Origin: Phyllobacterium zundukense
Lineage (GTDB): Bacteria > Pseudomonadota > Alphaproteobacteria > Rhizobiales > Rhizobiaceae
NCBI RefSeq assembly: GCF_002764115.1
Contig: NZ_CP017940.1
Coordinates: forward strand, 2,020,501 to 2,084,500
Direction: 5' to 3'
Length of the DNA stretch: 64,000 nucleotides
Below, piece by piece: positions 46,938 through 56,870 of this stretch. Each line of letters begins with the position of its first letter. The stretch's first letter is position 1. Made by a program: the position numbers and the translations under genes. Below the pieces are notes generated by a model that had not been told where the DNA came from, searched no databases, and saw nothing but the letters and a program-made list of their open reading frames with translations.

Positions 46938-47247
46938 TGGCAATATCCTGTTGATCATGCTCGAAGGCACATGCCACCTGTCGAATTCTATGTGAGAAAG
47001 GTCAGGTAGCAGCCCCAAAGGTATGGATGCATTTGATAACCTGTTATGATTGATGAAAAGGAAACTCTTCAGGTCAATCCAGAAATGCCGCTGATCATGT
47101 TTAACCAAGGATTTATTGAACATCTTCTTTTGATCATATTCAACCGGCTGCAGCTCTTTTGCCTGCGAAAAGGCGTGTAACGCCATCAAATTGAATTGTT
47201 GTTGCGTAATTGCGGCAATCAGCACGGATCAGGATTGGACGGCAAAG
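46938..47247. promoter_or_regulatory. Divergent divK / DUF3572 control region
   Basis: In this 310-base divergent region, TTAA-CCAAGGA-TTTA at 47101-47115 is one base from the CtrA consensus TTAA-N7-TTAA. It lies about 165 bases upstream of the divK start. CtrA control of divK is known in Caulobacter; the site here is a candidate only. No gene is seen in between. Confidence 0.4.
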
Positions 47248-47535
47248 GTGAAAAATCGAATCGATCTCGACGGCGCGCAGGCGTTGGCAATCAATTCTCT
47301 GGTGTTTCTGGCGGAAGACAGCGAATTGCTTTCCCGCTTTCTTGCGTTGACCGGCATCAGTGCAGACCAGATCCGCACCGCGGCCAGTGAACCGGGTTTT
47401 CTGGCGGGAGTTCTTCAGTTCTATCTCGCGCATGAACCGACATTGATGCGCTATTGCGAGGCTACCAATACGGATCCTGCCCTCTTCCAGGAAGCGCTTC
47501 GGGTTCTTCCCGGAGGCCCCCAAGAGGCGTACTGA
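47248..47535 (+). CDS. DUF3572 family protein
   Basis: The core IDLDGAQALAINSLVFLAEDSELLSRFLALTGI with ISADQIRTAASEPGFLAGVL and LMRYCEATNTDP identifies DUF3572, an alphaproteobacterial family of unknown function. I start it at the GTG at 47248 (95 residues, near the family length); a TTG at 47191 adds 19 residues including CCC and looks less likely. Ribosome site is weak in both. It diverges from divK. Confidence 0.85.
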   Translation: MKNRIDLDGAQALAINSLVFLAEDSELLSRFLALTGISADQIRTAASEPGFLAGVLQFYLAHEPTLMRYCEATNTDPALFQEALRVLPGGPQEAY

Positions 47536-47595
47536 ACAGTTCATAGACTGAGAACGCATATTGCAGGGCGTAAGCGCCTTCGCTAATGTCCGCTT

Positions 47596-47610
47596 GTTCC
47601 TTTTATGTTC
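47596..47610 (+). promoter_or_regulatory. SOS (LexA) box at dinB
   Basis: GTTC-CTTTTAT-GTTC exactly matches the alphaproteobacterial LexA operator GTTC-N7-GTTC. It lies 9 bases before the ATG at 47619 and inside the longer alternative frame starting at 47586, which argues for the later start. Confidence 0.85.
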
Positions 47611-47618
47611 CGAGCATC

Positions 47619-48935
47619 ATGGCGCCTGTCAACGATCCGAGATTTGGTTTTTGCCGTGACTGTCTGGCAGCGCAGACGTCAGAAGGCCGTCGCTGCCACG
47701 TGTGCGGCAGCCCAAGGCTGCTGCGTCACCCAGAACTGTATCGGCTCAGCATCGCCCATGTGGATTGCGATGCCTTCTATGCTTCAGTCGAAAAGCGGGA
47801 CAATCCGGAACTGCGTAACAAGCCGGTTATTATCGGCGGGGGCAAACGCGGCGTTGTTTCAACGGCTTGTTATGTCGCGCGCATCCATGGTGTGAAGTCC
47901 GCAATGCCGATGTTCAAGGCGCTGGAAGCCTGTCCGCATGCCGTCGTCATCAAGCCCGACATGGAGAAATATGCCCGGGTGGGCCGGGAAATCCGGCAGA
48001 TGATGCGTGATTTGACCCCGCTGGTCGAACCTTTGTCTATCGACGAAGCCTTCCTCGATCTCTCCGGAACGGAGCGCCTGCACCATGATCCGCCAGCCCG
48101 CGTGATGGCGCAATTTTCGAATCGTGTCGAAAGGGAAATGGGACTTTCCGTTTCTGTCGGGATTTCCTATTGCAAATTCCTGGCCAAGATCGCGTCAGAC
48201 TTCGAAAAGCCACGTGGATTTTCCATCATTGGCGCAGAAGAGGCCGTCACCTTTCTGGCTGACAAACCCGTCACCCTGATCTGGGGCGTCGGCAAGGCTT
48301 TTGCCGCGACGCTCGAGAGGGATGGCATCCGCACCATTGGTCAGTTGCAGACTATGGAGCAAGGACCGTTGATGGCCGCCTACGGCACGATGGGCCAGCG
48401 ACTCTACCGCTTGTCTCGCGGCCTCGATACGCGCCGCGTCGAACCCGAAAGCGAGAGCAAGAGCGTTTCGGCTGAAACCACCTTCAATGAAGATATCGCA
48501 TCGCTGGATGATCTCGTGCCGATACTGCGGTCTTTGTCGGAAAAGGTCTCGCACCGCCTCAAGACTGCCGATATTGCCGGTCGAACGGTTGTGCTCAAGT
48601 TGAAATCGCGCGATTTCAAACTCCGCACGAGGAACCGCCAGCTGGCCGATCCGACGCAGCTTGCGGATCGCATTTTCCGTACTGGTTTCTCACTCCTCGA
48701 AAAGGAGATCGATGGGACGCGCTTCCGCCTGTTGGGCATCGGCGTCAGTGACCTCAGCGATGATGGCCGGGCCGACCCGCTAGATCTGGTCGACGTACAG
48801 GCAACTAAACGCGCGGTTGCGGAGACGGCAATTGACAAACTCCGCGGGAAATTCGGTAACCACGCTGTGGAAACTGGTTACACGTTCGGGAAGATACAAT
48901 CCCGAACCAAGAATGTGCCGGATGAAATCGAATGA
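47619..48935 (+). CDS. dinB: DNA polymerase IV with N-terminal zinc ribbon
   Basis: DinB is the Y-family translesion polymerase. Catalytic motifs are [12 protein letters not shown] and [11 protein letters not shown], with [15 protein letters not shown] and a little-finger domain. Before the catalytic core is a zinc-ribbon-like [19 protein letters not shown] seen in the rhizobial type. I chose the ATG at 47619 (438 residues) because the SOS box overlaps the region between 47586 and 47610. A start at 47586 gives 449 residues. Its expression should be damage-inducible. Confidence 0.94.
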   Translation: MAPVNDPRFGFCRDCLAAQTSEGRRCHVCGSPRLLRHPELYRLSIAHVDCDAFYASVEKRDNPELRNKPVIIGGGKRGVVSTACYVARIHGVKSAMPMFKALEACPHAVVIKPDMEKYARVGREIRQMMRDLTPLVEPLSIDEAFLDLSGTERLHHDPPARVMAQFSNRVEREMGLSVSVGISYCKFLAKIASDFEKPRGFSIIGAEEAVTFLADKPVTLIWGVGKAFAATLERDGIRTIGQLQTMEQGPLMAAYGTMGQRLYRLSRGLDTRRVEPESESKSVSAETTFNEDIASLDDLVPILRSLSEKVSHRLKTADIAGRTVVLKLKSRDFKLRTRNRQLADPTQLADRIFRTGFSLLEKEIDGTRFRLLGIGVSDLSDDGRADPLDLVDVQATKRAVAETAIDKLRGKFGNHAVETGYTFGKIQSRTKNVPDEIE

Positions 48936-49058
48936 AATGGAATTGGAACAGTTTCAGCCGAATTCGGTCAAAAACAGCACGAGAATTCGTCAATTTGGTA
49001 TGAGAATCTCAATTTTGGATTGCAATTTAGATGTAACAGGTTGATCGCCGCTGCCTTC

Positions 49059-52000
49059 TCACCCCATTTCGACTTCGACAATTCCGGGAATGGCTTTCAT
49101 TGCGCTGGCGACCTGCGGTCCGACGCGATAACGGTTCGGCAACTCGATTTCGACCTCGGTCGCGCCATTCTCCTTGATCAGGATGAGGCTCACCACCTGG
49201 CCATCGTTCTGCGGCGCCAGATAGGGCGTAATGGCGCTCAGGGGCTCGCTGGAGCGCATATAGAGCCGCAATGCCTTCTGCATGCGTGTCGCCTCATCTT
49301 CAAGCGACTGGGCCGTCTGGATGCGCAGACTGATGCCTTCCGGCCGGTCTTCGGCACCGACCGTAACAACCACTGACCTGCCCGGCTCCAGCAAATCGCG
49401 GAACTGCGCCAGGGCTTCCGAGAAGAGCACTGCTTCAAATTGCCCTGAAGAATCAGAGAATTGGATGATTCCCATCTTGTTGCCAGTCTTGGTCTTGCGC
49501 TCCTGCTTCGCCGTGATGGTACCGGCCAGGCGCCCGGCATTGGCGCCACGTTTGACCGCCGCCTGAAACTCGGCCCAGGTTTGCACGCGCATCTTTTCCA
49601 GGATCGGCCGGTACTCATCGAGCGGATGTGCCGAAAGATAAAAGCCGGCTGCTTCAAACTCGCGCCGCAGCTTTTCCGCCGAGAGCCAAGGGGCCGCTGC
49701 TGGCAGTTGCAGCGTCTGCGTCCCGCCTGCGGCCATGCCACCAAAAATATCGGCTTGACCGCTGACGCTGTCTTCCTGCGTGCGCTGTGCATGACCGATG
49801 ATACGATCGAGACCGGCAATCAGCGCCGGACGCTCGCGTCCGAAACAATCGAAGGCGCCAGCATTTATCAGGCTTTCGAAGACGCGCCGGTTGACGACTC
49901 GCGGGTCGATCCGCTCACAAAAATCTTCCAGACTGGCATAGGGCGTCGCGCCGCGCTTCTCGACTATATGGTCGACTGCGGCCTCACCGACGCCCTTGAT
50001 GGCTGCCAGCGAATAGAAGATCCGGTTCTCGCCAACCTCGAAGAGACGATAGGACGTATTCACCGATGGCGTGACCACCTCGATACCAAGCCGCACCGCT
50101 TCGCGGCGGAAATCATTCAGCTTGTCCGTGTTTGACATGTCGTATGTCATTGATGCAGCAAGGAATTCAACCGGGTAGTGCGCCTTCATATAGGCGGTCT
50201 GAAACGACACGATTGCATAGGCCGCGGCGTGCGATTTGTTGAAGCCGTAGTCGGCGAATTTCGCAAGAAGGTCGAAAATGAAGTTGGCTTGCGGCTTGGT
50301 CACGCCGCGTTCGACGGCACCGTCGACAAAACGCACCCGCTGCATGTCCATTTCGGCGCGGATCTTCTTGCCCATGGCGCGGCGCAGCAGATCGGCTTCA
50401 CCCAGCGTATAGCCGGACATTTCCTGCGCGATCTGCATCACCTGTTCCTGATAGATGATGACGCCCTGGGTTTCCTTGACAAGATGGTCGATCTTCGGAT
50501 GGATCGACGCCATCTCCTCATCGCCATTCTTGCGCGCATTGTAGGTCGGGATATTCTCCATCGGACCCGGCCGATAGAGCGCGACGAGCGCGATGATGTC
50601 CTCGATGCGGTCCGGTCGCATGCCAATCAGGGCTTTGCGCATGCCGGTGCTTTCCACCTGGAACACGCCGACCGTTTCGCCGCGCGAAAGCATCTCGTAG
50701 GTAGGCTTGTCATCGAATGGCAGATTGGAAAGGTCCACGGTAATGCCGCGCCGCTTGACAAGATTGACGGCGGTCTGAAGGACGGTAAGCGTCTTGAGTC
50801 CGAGGAAGTCGAACTTAACCAGCCCCGCCTCTTCCACCATTTTCATGTTGAACTGCGTAACCGGCATATCCGAACGCGGATCGCGGTACATCGGCACCAG
50901 TTCCGACAAGGGCCGGTCGCCGATCACGATGCCCGCCGCATGGGTCGAGGCGTGGCGATACAGCCCTTCCAGCTTGAGCGAGATATCGAGCAGCCGTTCG
51001 ACCACCGGCTCCTTGTCGCGCTCCTCGCGCAGGCGTGGCTCGTCCTCGATCGCCTTGGACAGTGTTACCGGGTTGGCGGGATTGGCCGGGACCATCTTGG
51101 TCAGGCGGTCGACCTGGCCATAGGGCATTTCCAGCACGCGTCCGACGTCGCGCAGGACGGCTCGCGCCTGCAGGGTACCGAACGTAATGATCTGTGCCAC
51201 CTGATCGCGGCCATACTTGCCCTGAACGTAACGTATGACCTCATCACGCCGCTCCTGACAGAAGTCGATGTCAAAGTCAGGCATCGAAACGCGATCTGGA
51301 TTGAGGAAGCGCTCGAACAGCAGCGAGAACCGGAGGGGATCGACGTCGGTAATGGTCAACGCATAGGCAACGAGCGAACCCGCGCCGGAACCACGACCAG
51401 GACCCACAGGAATATCATGGGCTTTCGCCCATTTGATGAAGTCGGAAACGATGAGGAAGTATCCCGGATATTTCATTCGGGTAATGATGGAAATCTCGTA
51501 TTCGAGACGTGTCGCATATTCCTCGCGGGTGTGGGCGCCAGCGAGCCCTAGGGTCTCAATGCGCTGCGCGAGACCTTCCCTCGCCTGCCGTGCCAATTCG
51601 TCCGCTTCGGCCTGCAACGCCGCCTCTGGATCGCCACTCTCACCGGTAAAGCGCGGCAGGATCGGCGCGCGATTCTTTGGATAGTAGGAGCAGCGCAGCG
51701 CAATCTCGACGGTGTTCTCCACCGCCTCCGGCAGATCGGCAAACAGGTCCACCATCTCATCTTCGCTCTTGAGATAGTGATCCGGCGTCAGACGCCGCCG
51801 GTCGTCGATCGAAAGGAGCGAACCGGCGGCAATTGCCAGCAAGGCATCGTGAGCCTCGTAATCGGCGCTCTTGGAGAAAAATACATCATTGGTGGCAACG
51901 AGCGGCAGTTCAAGCTCATAGGCGAGTTCAACCTGCGTTGCCTCGAGAGCGCGATCATAGCCTCGATGGCGCTGCAACTCGACATAGAGCCGGTCACCAA

Positions 52001-52559
52001 ACAGCGCTTTCAAACCGATCAGTCGCTGCCGCGCGCGGTCGATGCGATCATCCTTGATCGCCTTGGCGATGGCACCTTCCGGACCGCCCGACAGGGCAAT
52101 GATGCCGTCAGTTCGGCCAGGCAACCAATTCGATGTGATGTGGACCGGATCGCCGGCGGGCGTTTCCAGATAGGCACGGCTGACAAGGCGAACGAGATTG
52201 GCATAGCCCTCCTCGGTCGCCGCAAGCAACACAAGCGGCGCCAGACCAAGCGCCTCGCGCCGGTTAGCACTACGGCTTTCCTCTGCCTGATCGTGGAAGG
52301 CGATATCGAGTTGGCAACCAATAATAGGCTGCAGCCCCGCCTTCGATCCCTTTTGCGCGAATTCAAGGGCACCGAAAAGATTGTTGGTATCGGTAATCGC
52401 GATCGCCGGCGCCTTGTTCGACACCGCGAGATCAATCACCTTTGCGACCTGCAAGGCGCCTTCAAGCAGCGAGTATGCGGAATGAACCCTCAGGTGAACG
52501 AAGCGCAGCGCCTGTTTTGTCGCGTTGCTTTCGCCGCCGTTGCTCTGCCCGTCTGCCAA
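49059..52559 (-). CDS. dnaE: DNA polymerase III alpha subunit
   Basis: This is the replicative C-family polymerase, 1,166 residues, close to the usual length. The N-terminal PHP domain begins FVHLRVHSAYSLLEGA. The palm has GPGRGSGAGSLVAYALTITDVDP and PDFDIDF (about 425-431) with catalytic aspartates; the C-terminus has tandem HhH and OB domains. It is the essential DnaE1-type gene and not the damage-inducible DnaE2, given its size and setting away from imuAB. Upstream on the same strand is an SOS-controlled micropeptide gene. Confidence 0.97.
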   Translation of the reverse strand: MADGQSNGGESNATKQALRFVHLRVHSAYSLLEGALQVAKVIDLAVSNKAPAIAITDTNNLFGALEFAQKGSKAGLQPIIGCQLDIAFHDQAEESRSANRREALGLAPLVLLAATEEGYANLVRLVSRAYLETPAGDPVHITSNWLPGRTDGIIALSGGPEGAIAKAIKDDRIDRARQRLIGLKALFGDRLYVELQRHRGYDRALEATQVELAYELELPLVATNDVFFSKSADYEAHDALLAIAAGSLLSIDDRRRLTPDHYLKSEDEMVDLFADLPEAVENTVEIALRCSYYPKNRAPILPRFTGESGDPEAALQAEADELARQAREGLAQRIETLGLAGAHTREEYATRLEYEISIITRMKYPGYFLIVSDFIKWAKAHDIPVGPGRGSGAGSLVAYALTITDVDPLRFSLLFERFLNPDRVSMPDFDIDFCQERRDEVIRYVQGKYGRDQVAQIITFGTLQARAVLRDVGRVLEMPYGQVDRLTKMVPANPANPVTLSKAIEDEPRLREERDKEPVVERLLDISLKLEGLYRHASTHAAGIVIGDRPLSELVPMYRDPRSDMPVTQFNMKMVEEAGLVKFDFLGLKTLTVLQTAVNLVKRRGITVDLSNLPFDDKPTYEMLSRGETVGVFQVESTGMRKALIGMRPDRIEDIIALVALYRPGPMENIPTYNARKNGDEEMASIHPKIDHLVKETQGVIIYQEQVMQIAQEMSGYTLGEADLLRRAMGKKIRAEMDMQRVRFVDGAVERGVTKPQANFIFDLLAKFADYGFNKSHAAAYAIVSFQTAYMKAHYPVEFLAASMTYDMSNTDKLNDFRREAVRLGIEVVTPSVNTSYRLFEVGENRIFYSLAAIKGVGEAAVDHIVEKRGATPYASLEDFCERIDPRVVNRRVFESLINAGAFDCFGRERPALIAGLDRIIGHAQRTQEDSVSGQADIFGGMAAGGTQTLQLPAAAPWLSAEKLRREFEAAGFYLSAHPLDEYRPILEKMRVQTWAEFQAAVKRGANAGRLAGTITAKQERKTKTGNKMGIIQFSDSSGQFEAVLFSEALAQFRDLLEPGRSVVVTVGAEDRPEGISLRIQTAQSLEDEATRMQKALRLYMRSSEPLSAITPYLAPQNDGQVVSLILIKENGATEVEIELPNRYRVGPQVASAMKAIPGIVEVEMG

Positions 52560-52680
52560 TTTTTCATCTCCGAAGACTTGAACGGAGAAACCGATTCACC
52601 GCGCCGTCATAGTCCGACATGCGCGATGATGTGTCCACCTGATTTGAAGATTTGGCCGGCTTCAACAGTGGACAGAAGCC

Positions 52681-52718
52681 GGGATCGTCAGCCCTGAAAC
52701 TCTGAAGCCGACGATCCC
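52681..52718 (-). other. Nine-bp stem after the SOS micropeptide gene
   Basis: GGGATCGTC (52681-52689) pairs with GACGATCCC (52710-52718). It starts 10 bases after the micropeptide stop on the minus strand. No T-run follows, so it may be a Rho-dependent stop or an RNA-stabilising stem. Confidence 0.45.
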
Positions 52719-52727
52719 GATATTCTT

Positions 52728-52814
52728 TCAGATTGCGCTGACCCACATTGCGAAAGTCGCAATGAACAGGCTGACTGTAACGAATGACATAACGTCCTGG
52801 AAAAGTTCGCTCAT
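52728..52814 (-). CDS. SOS-controlled 28-aa single-span membrane peptide
   Basis: An ATG at 52814, with AAGGG eight bases upstream, opens 28 codons ending TGA at 52728. The peptide has an acidic N-terminus (MSELFQDVM), a hydrophobic span (SFVTVSLFIATFAMWV) and a very short tail. A perfect LexA box lies 40 bases upstream of the start. Size, topology and control resemble Caulobacter SidA, a 29-residue SOS-induced division inhibitor in the inner membrane. I did not compare the sequences, so the family tie is unproven. It is too short for normal gene finders. Confidence 0.65.
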   Translation of the reverse strand: MSELFQDVMSFVTVSLFIATFAMWVSAI

Positions 52815-52853
52815 CGGTAAAACCCTTCGTCGTTGTCTCTATGTCTATGTTTT

Positions 52854-52868
52854 GTTCTATTTTTGTTC
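52854..52868. promoter_or_regulatory. SOS (LexA) box upstream of the micropeptide
   Basis: GTTC-TATTTTT-GTTC matches the alphaproteobacterial operator GTTC-N7-GTTC exactly. On the minus strand a TTGACT hexamer lies three bases before it, in the usual place for a -35 element, so LexA would block the promoter of the small ORF. Confidence 0.85.
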
Positions 52869-52951
52869 TAAAGTCAAGCGTACCAAAGCGCCTATCGGCG
52901 CTATGGTTTTTGAAATATTAATGGAAGGAAAATGAAAAGGGCGCGAATCGA

Positions 52952-53635
52952 TCAGAGGCTGGTGATCTTGCCGTCCTTGAGCGTCACGCGCCGGTCCATG
53001 CGGCGCGCGAGTTCGAAATTGTGGGTTGCGATCATCGCAGAGAGACCGGACTGGCGAACCAGGGCTTCCAGCGCCTCGAACACATAGGACGACGTCACCG
53101 GATCAAGGTTGCCTGTTGGCTCGTCTGCCAGCAGAACCAATGGAGCGTTCGCCACGGCACGGGCAATTGCCACACGTTGCTGTTCGCCACCGGAGAGTTC
53201 GCTTGGCCGGTGCGAAGCACGCGCGCCAACCTTCATGTAGTCGAGCAATTGCTGTGCTCGCTCGGACGCGACGCCCGGTTTCATGCCGCGAATCATCTGC
53301 GGCATCATCACGTTCTCCAGTGCGGAGAATTCAGGTAGCAGATGATGAAACTGATAAACGAAGCCGATATCATTGCGACGAATGGCCGTGCGGTCCTCGT
53401 CCGACAGCGTACCGCAGGATCGACCGTCAAGGATCACGTCACCGCTATCGGGACGTTCAAGCAATCCGGCGGTATGCAACAATGTCGACTTGCCGGCACC
53501 CGAGGGTGCCACAAGCGCAACCATTTCACCCTTGCCAAGTGAAAAGTTTGCATCGTCGAGGATGATGATTTCCCGGCCGATCTCGCTGTACCGACGGCCA
53601 ACACTCGTCAGTTGAAGAATTGCCCCGCCTGCCAT
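52952..53635 (-). CDS. lolD: Lipoprotein-releasing ABC transporter ATP-binding protein LolD
   Basis: LolD powers extraction of outer-membrane lipoproteins from the inner membrane with LolC/E. The 227 residues have Walker [10 protein letters not shown] (43-51), the signature [14 protein letters not shown], and Walker [14 protein letters not shown]. It starts one base after the lolC stop. Length and motifs are normal. Confidence 0.96.
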   Translation of the reverse strand: MAGGAILQLTSVGRRYSEIGREIIILDDANFSLGKGEMVALVAPSGAGKSTLLHTAGLLERPDSGDVILDGRSCGTLSDEDRTAIRRNDIGFVYQFHHLLPEFSALENVMMPQMIRGMKPGVASERAQQLLDYMKVGARASHRPSELSGGEQQRVAIARAVANAPLVLLADEPTGNLDPVTSSYVFEALEALVRQSGLSAMIATHNFELARRMDRRVTLKDGKITSL

Positions 53636-53636
53636 T

Positions 53637-54923
53637 CTATTCGTACCTCAATGCTTCGACGGGATCGAGCTTAGCTGCGCGCCACGCGGGAAACAGCGTT
53701 GCCAGAAATGACAGGACTAGCGCCATGAGAATGACCGAAAAGGTTTCATTGAAATCCATCTTGGCGGGCAGCGTGCTGAGGAAATACAGTTCCGGATTGA
53801 AAAGCGTGGTGCCTGACAGCCAGGAGAAGAACTCCCGTATACGCTCCACATTCAGGCAGACCAGCACGCCAAGCAACACGCCGGCAATTGTCCCGGTTAC
53901 GCCGATAGCCGCACCGGTCATCAGGAAGATACGCAGGATCGAGTTTCGCGTCGCGCCCATCGTTCGCAGGATGGCGATGTCATGCCCCTTGTCCTTCACC
54001 AGCATGATCAGACCGGAGATGATATTAAGCGCCGCAACCAGGACGATCAGCGTCAGGATCATGAACATGACATTACGCTCGACCTGCAGTGCCGAGAAAA
54101 AGGTCTGGTTGCGCTGGCGCCAATCGGTGAGCATGAGCGCCCGCTGCGCTGCATCCTCGATCGGCTTCTTCAGTGCATCCACATTGTCCGGGTTGTCAGC
54201 GAATATCTCGATCGACTGAACCTTGTTCTCCTGGTTGAAATAGAGCTGCGATTCTTCGAGCGGCATCAGCACAATCGAAGCATCATATTCGGACATGCCA
54301 ATCTCGAAGATCGCTGTCACCGGATAGGATTTTACGCGCGGTGCCATGCCGATCGGTGTCACGTCTCCGTCCGGAGAAATCAAGGTCAGCCGGTCGCCAA
54401 GACCCAGCCCCATATTCTCCGCCATTCGCGTACCAATGGCGACGCCGCCTGCAGTGTTGAACTCCTCGAACGTGCCCTGACGGACATTTTTCGAAACGAG
54501 CTTGAGCTTGGCGATATCTTCTTCACGCAAACCGCGCACCAAAGCGCCAGAGCCCGCTCCGACGTTACCCTTGGCCAGCACCTGCCCCTCCACTACAGGA
54601 ATGGCAAAGGAAACGCCTGGAATAGCGTCGATACGCTTGATCACCGCATCATAGTCATCGAGCGGCCGATCCATTGGCTGCATGATAACATGGCCGTTGA
54701 TACCGAGAATGCGAGTCAGCAATTCGCTGCGGAAGCCATTCATGACAGCCATGACAATGATCAGCGTCGCGACGCCCAGCATGATCCCGGTAAATGAGAA
54801 GCCGGCAATCACCGAAATAAACGTTTCCTTGCGCCGAGCGCGCAGATAGCGCCACGCAATCATCCGTTCATAGGCTGAGAACGGCTTGGAACCGGATGTC
54901 GCGGTGACGGCCTGTTCGCTCAT
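53637..54923 (-). CDS. lolC: Lipoprotein-releasing system transmembrane protein (LolC/E type)
   Basis: The 428-residue permease has a first transmembrane helix (about 25-50), a large periplasmic MacB-like domain, then three more spans (about 285-400) with LVLLGV and [16 protein letters not shown], a FtsX-like coupling region. In alphaproteobacteria a single LolF-type permease usually stands for both LolC and LolE. It overlaps proS by four bases. Confidence 0.94.
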   Translation of the reverse strand: MSEQAVTATSGSKPFSAYERMIAWRYLRARRKETFISVIAGFSFTGIMLGVATLIIVMAVMNGFRSELLTRILGINGHVIMQPMDRPLDDYDAVIKRIDAIPGVSFAIPVVEGQVLAKGNVGAGSGALVRGLREEDIAKLKLVSKNVRQGTFEEFNTAGGVAIGTRMAENMGLGLGDRLTLISPDGDVTPIGMAPRVKSYPVTAIFEIGMSEYDASIVLMPLEESQLYFNQENKVQSIEIFADNPDNVDALKKPIEDAAQRALMLTDWRQRNQTFFSALQVERNVMFMILTLIVLVAALNIISGLIMLVKDKGHDIAILRTMGATRNSILRIFLMTGAAIGVTGTIAGVLLGVLVCLNVERIREFFSWLSGTTLFNPELYFLSTLPAKMDFNETFSVILMALVLSFLATLFPAWRAAKLDPVEALRYE

Positions 54924-56269
54924 AGAATTCCCGCCTGAAAGTTCGCAGGTCCCGCGAGCTTGTTGATTGCAGCTTCAATGCTCAAGGTCTCACGCGCACC
55001 AGTCGCACGATCCTTGATCTCGACCTCGCCCGCGGCAACGCTGCGCGGACCGACAATCACCTGCGTTGGCAGTCCGATCAAATCCATCTTCGCGAATTTT
55101 GCGCCAGGGCGGTCATCCGTGTCATCCAGCAATGGCTCAAGGCCTGCATTTGTCAGCGCTTCGTAAAGCTTCGTCGAAACCGCATCGCAGCCTTCATCGC
55201 CTGGTTTCATATTAACAATGCCGGCGCCAAACGGCGCAACGGCTTTCGGCCAGATGATGCCATTCTCATCATGCGATGCCTCGATAATCGCCGCAATGAC
55301 ACGCGACGGCCCGATGCCGTAGGAACCCATCGACACCAGATGGTCCTTGCCATCGGGGCCGCTTACCTTTGCACCCATAGGTTCGGAATATTTCGTACCA
55401 AAGTGGAAAATGTGGCCGACTTCGATGCCGCGCGCGGCGAGCTGGTCGGATGCACCGACCTCGCCCCACGCTGCCTCATCATGCATTTCGTCGGTCGCCG
55501 CGTAGGGCGCGGTCCACCGCGTCACGATTTCAGCGATCTGTGCATCGTCATCGAAGTTCGTGTCGGGTCCCGGCACCGGCAAATCGAGGTAGGCGCGGTC
55601 GCAGAAGACCTGGCTTTCACCCGTTTCAGCGAGAATGATGAATTCATGACTGAGTTCACCACCAATGGGCCCCGTATCGGCACGCATCGGAATCACCTTG
55701 ATCCCCAGGCGCGAGAAAGTACGCAAATAGGCGACGAACATGCGGTTGTATGCTGCCTTGGCGCCCTCAAAATCGAGATCGAAGGAATAGGCGTCCTTCA
55801 TCAGGAATTCACGTGAGCGCATCACGCCAAAGCGCGGGCGGCGCTCGTCGCGGAATTTCCACTGGATGTGGTAGAGATTGAGCGGCAGATCCTTGTAGGA
55901 CTTCACATAAGCACGGAAAATCTCGGTGATCATTTCCTCATTTGTCGGGCCGTACAGCATTTCGCGCTCGCCGCGATCCTTGATACGCAACATTTCGTCG
56001 CCATAGGCATCATAGCGACCGCTTTCGCGCCACAGATCGGCAGACTGGATCGTCGGCATGAGCAATTCGATCGCACCGGAGCGGTTCTGTTCCTCGCGGA
56101 TAATGTCACTCACCTTGTTGAGAATGCGCAAGCCAGCCGGCAGCCAGGCATAGATACCGGCCGATTCCTGGCGAATCAGACCGGCGCGCAACATCAGCCG
56201 ATGGGAGACGATTTCCGCCTCCTTGGGGTTTTCTTTAAGGATGGGCAGAAAATAGCGGGAAAGGCGCAT
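54920..56269 (-). CDS. proS: Prolyl-tRNA synthetase, short alphaproteobacterial type
   Basis: ProS charges tRNA(Pro). At 449 residues it is the short form without the editing insertion between motifs 2 and 3. Motif 2 ([13 protein letters not shown]) and motif 3 (SYGIGPSR) are clear, followed by the anticodon-binding domain (about 350-440). Editing of misacylated alanine should depend on separate proteins such as YbaK/ProX. The first gene of proS-lolC-lolD. Confidence 0.96.
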   Translation of the reverse strand: MRLSRYFLPILKENPKEAEIVSHRLMLRAGLIRQESAGIYAWLPAGLRILNKVSDIIREEQNRSGAIELLMPTIQSADLWRESGRYDAYGDEMLRIKDRGEREMLYGPTNEEMITEIFRAYVKSYKDLPLNLYHIQWKFRDERRPRFGVMRSREFLMKDAYSFDLDFEGAKAAYNRMFVAYLRTFSRLGIKVIPMRADTGPIGGELSHEFIILAETGESQVFCDRAYLDLPVPGPDTNFDDDAQIAEIVTRWTAPYAATDEMHDEAAWGEVGASDQLAARGIEVGHIFHFGTKYSEPMGAKVSGPDGKDHLVSMGSYGIGPSRVIAAIIEASHDENGIIWPKAVAPFGAGIVNMKPGDEGCDAVSTKLYEALTNAGLEPLLDDTDDRPGAKFAKMDLIGLPTQVIVGPRSVAAGEVEIKDRATGARETLSIEAAINKLAGPANFQAGIL

Positions 56270-56496
56270 TGAGAATCACCAAATTGAACACTGCCTGAGT
56301 GCTTTAAGAATCAGGCAAAACCAAGTGCAAAGTCGATGTTTCTTACCGGCTTCACAGCGGATTGGGAACCCGCAACTGCAAATGAAAGAGCGTGGAATTT
56401 AAGGAGGATTCACCTCGCTGCCAGATTTGTAAGCAAAAAATGACTTGAACGAATATTTTTCGTGACATTTCGAAGGCACTCCGCTATTTTTTTAAT

Positions 56497-56650
56497 CATA
56501 AGGAGAAAGTGAGAATATTTCTGCTTTCCTACGCGGTCAAAGTCTTGGGAGGATGTGACCTTTGGCGCGGTTTTCCGCAGCCGCCACGCAAGTGGAATAG
56601 GTCGGACGCGATCTTCAAATGCAAGGTGAAAGCCTTGCATTTTTTTTGTT
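56497..56650 (+). ncRNA. Candidate structured RNA with intrinsic terminator
   Basis: A promoter-like GTGACA (56462-56467), 17-base spacer and TATTTT (56485-56490) precede about 150 bases of stacked hairpins. They include CAAAG/CTTTG, GCGG-TTTT-CCGC (56567-56578), and CCAC-GCAA-GTGG (56584-56595) with a GNRA loop. The end is a perfect AAATGCAAGG/CCTTGCATTT stem followed by an unbroken T-run. I do not recognise the family. Promoter and structure are read by eye. Confidence 0.55.
56617..56647 (+). terminator. Strong intrinsic terminator
   Basis: AAATGCAAGG (56617-56626) pairs with CCTTGCATTT (56633-56642) around TGAAAG, followed by TTTTT. It has no upstream plus-strand gene, which is the main support for an RNA gene ending here. 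Confidence 0.92.
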
Positions 56651-56870
56651 TTTATTCCTGGATTCAATATGCTGCAGTTGTTTTTTAAAGTGATTTATCG
56701 ACTGGCCAATAAACTGAGATCGAGCATTGTCAGAATCGTCCCGCGCACGGTTTTTCGGTTCCGGTTGTTTACATCTACTGATTGCTATTAAAAAAATTGT
56801 TTAAGAAGGGATCCAGTTTGGCGTTTCCGACCGATTTGCTGGCTAACGAACCGGGCCTTGATTGCCCAAT

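Larger units (their letters stand above)
56270..56870. other. 601-base intergenic region with a candidate RNA gene
   Basis: No protein gene is supported here. Two 60-85 codon openings (minus 56410-56667 and a GTG frame on the plus strand from 56509) are not protein-like. The plus strand carries the candidate structured RNA. The right part (56660-56870) is AT-rich with no clear feature. Confidence 0.5.

Noticed and set aside
52564..52746. 60-codon minus-strand opening between dnaE and the micropeptide
   Set aside because: It overlaps the better-supported micropeptide in another frame and has a low-complexity basic composition without a ribosome site.
56410..56667. 85-codon minus-strand opening upstream of DUF1467
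   Set aside because: No ribosome site or protein-like pattern. It is antisense to the candidate RNA and its terminator.
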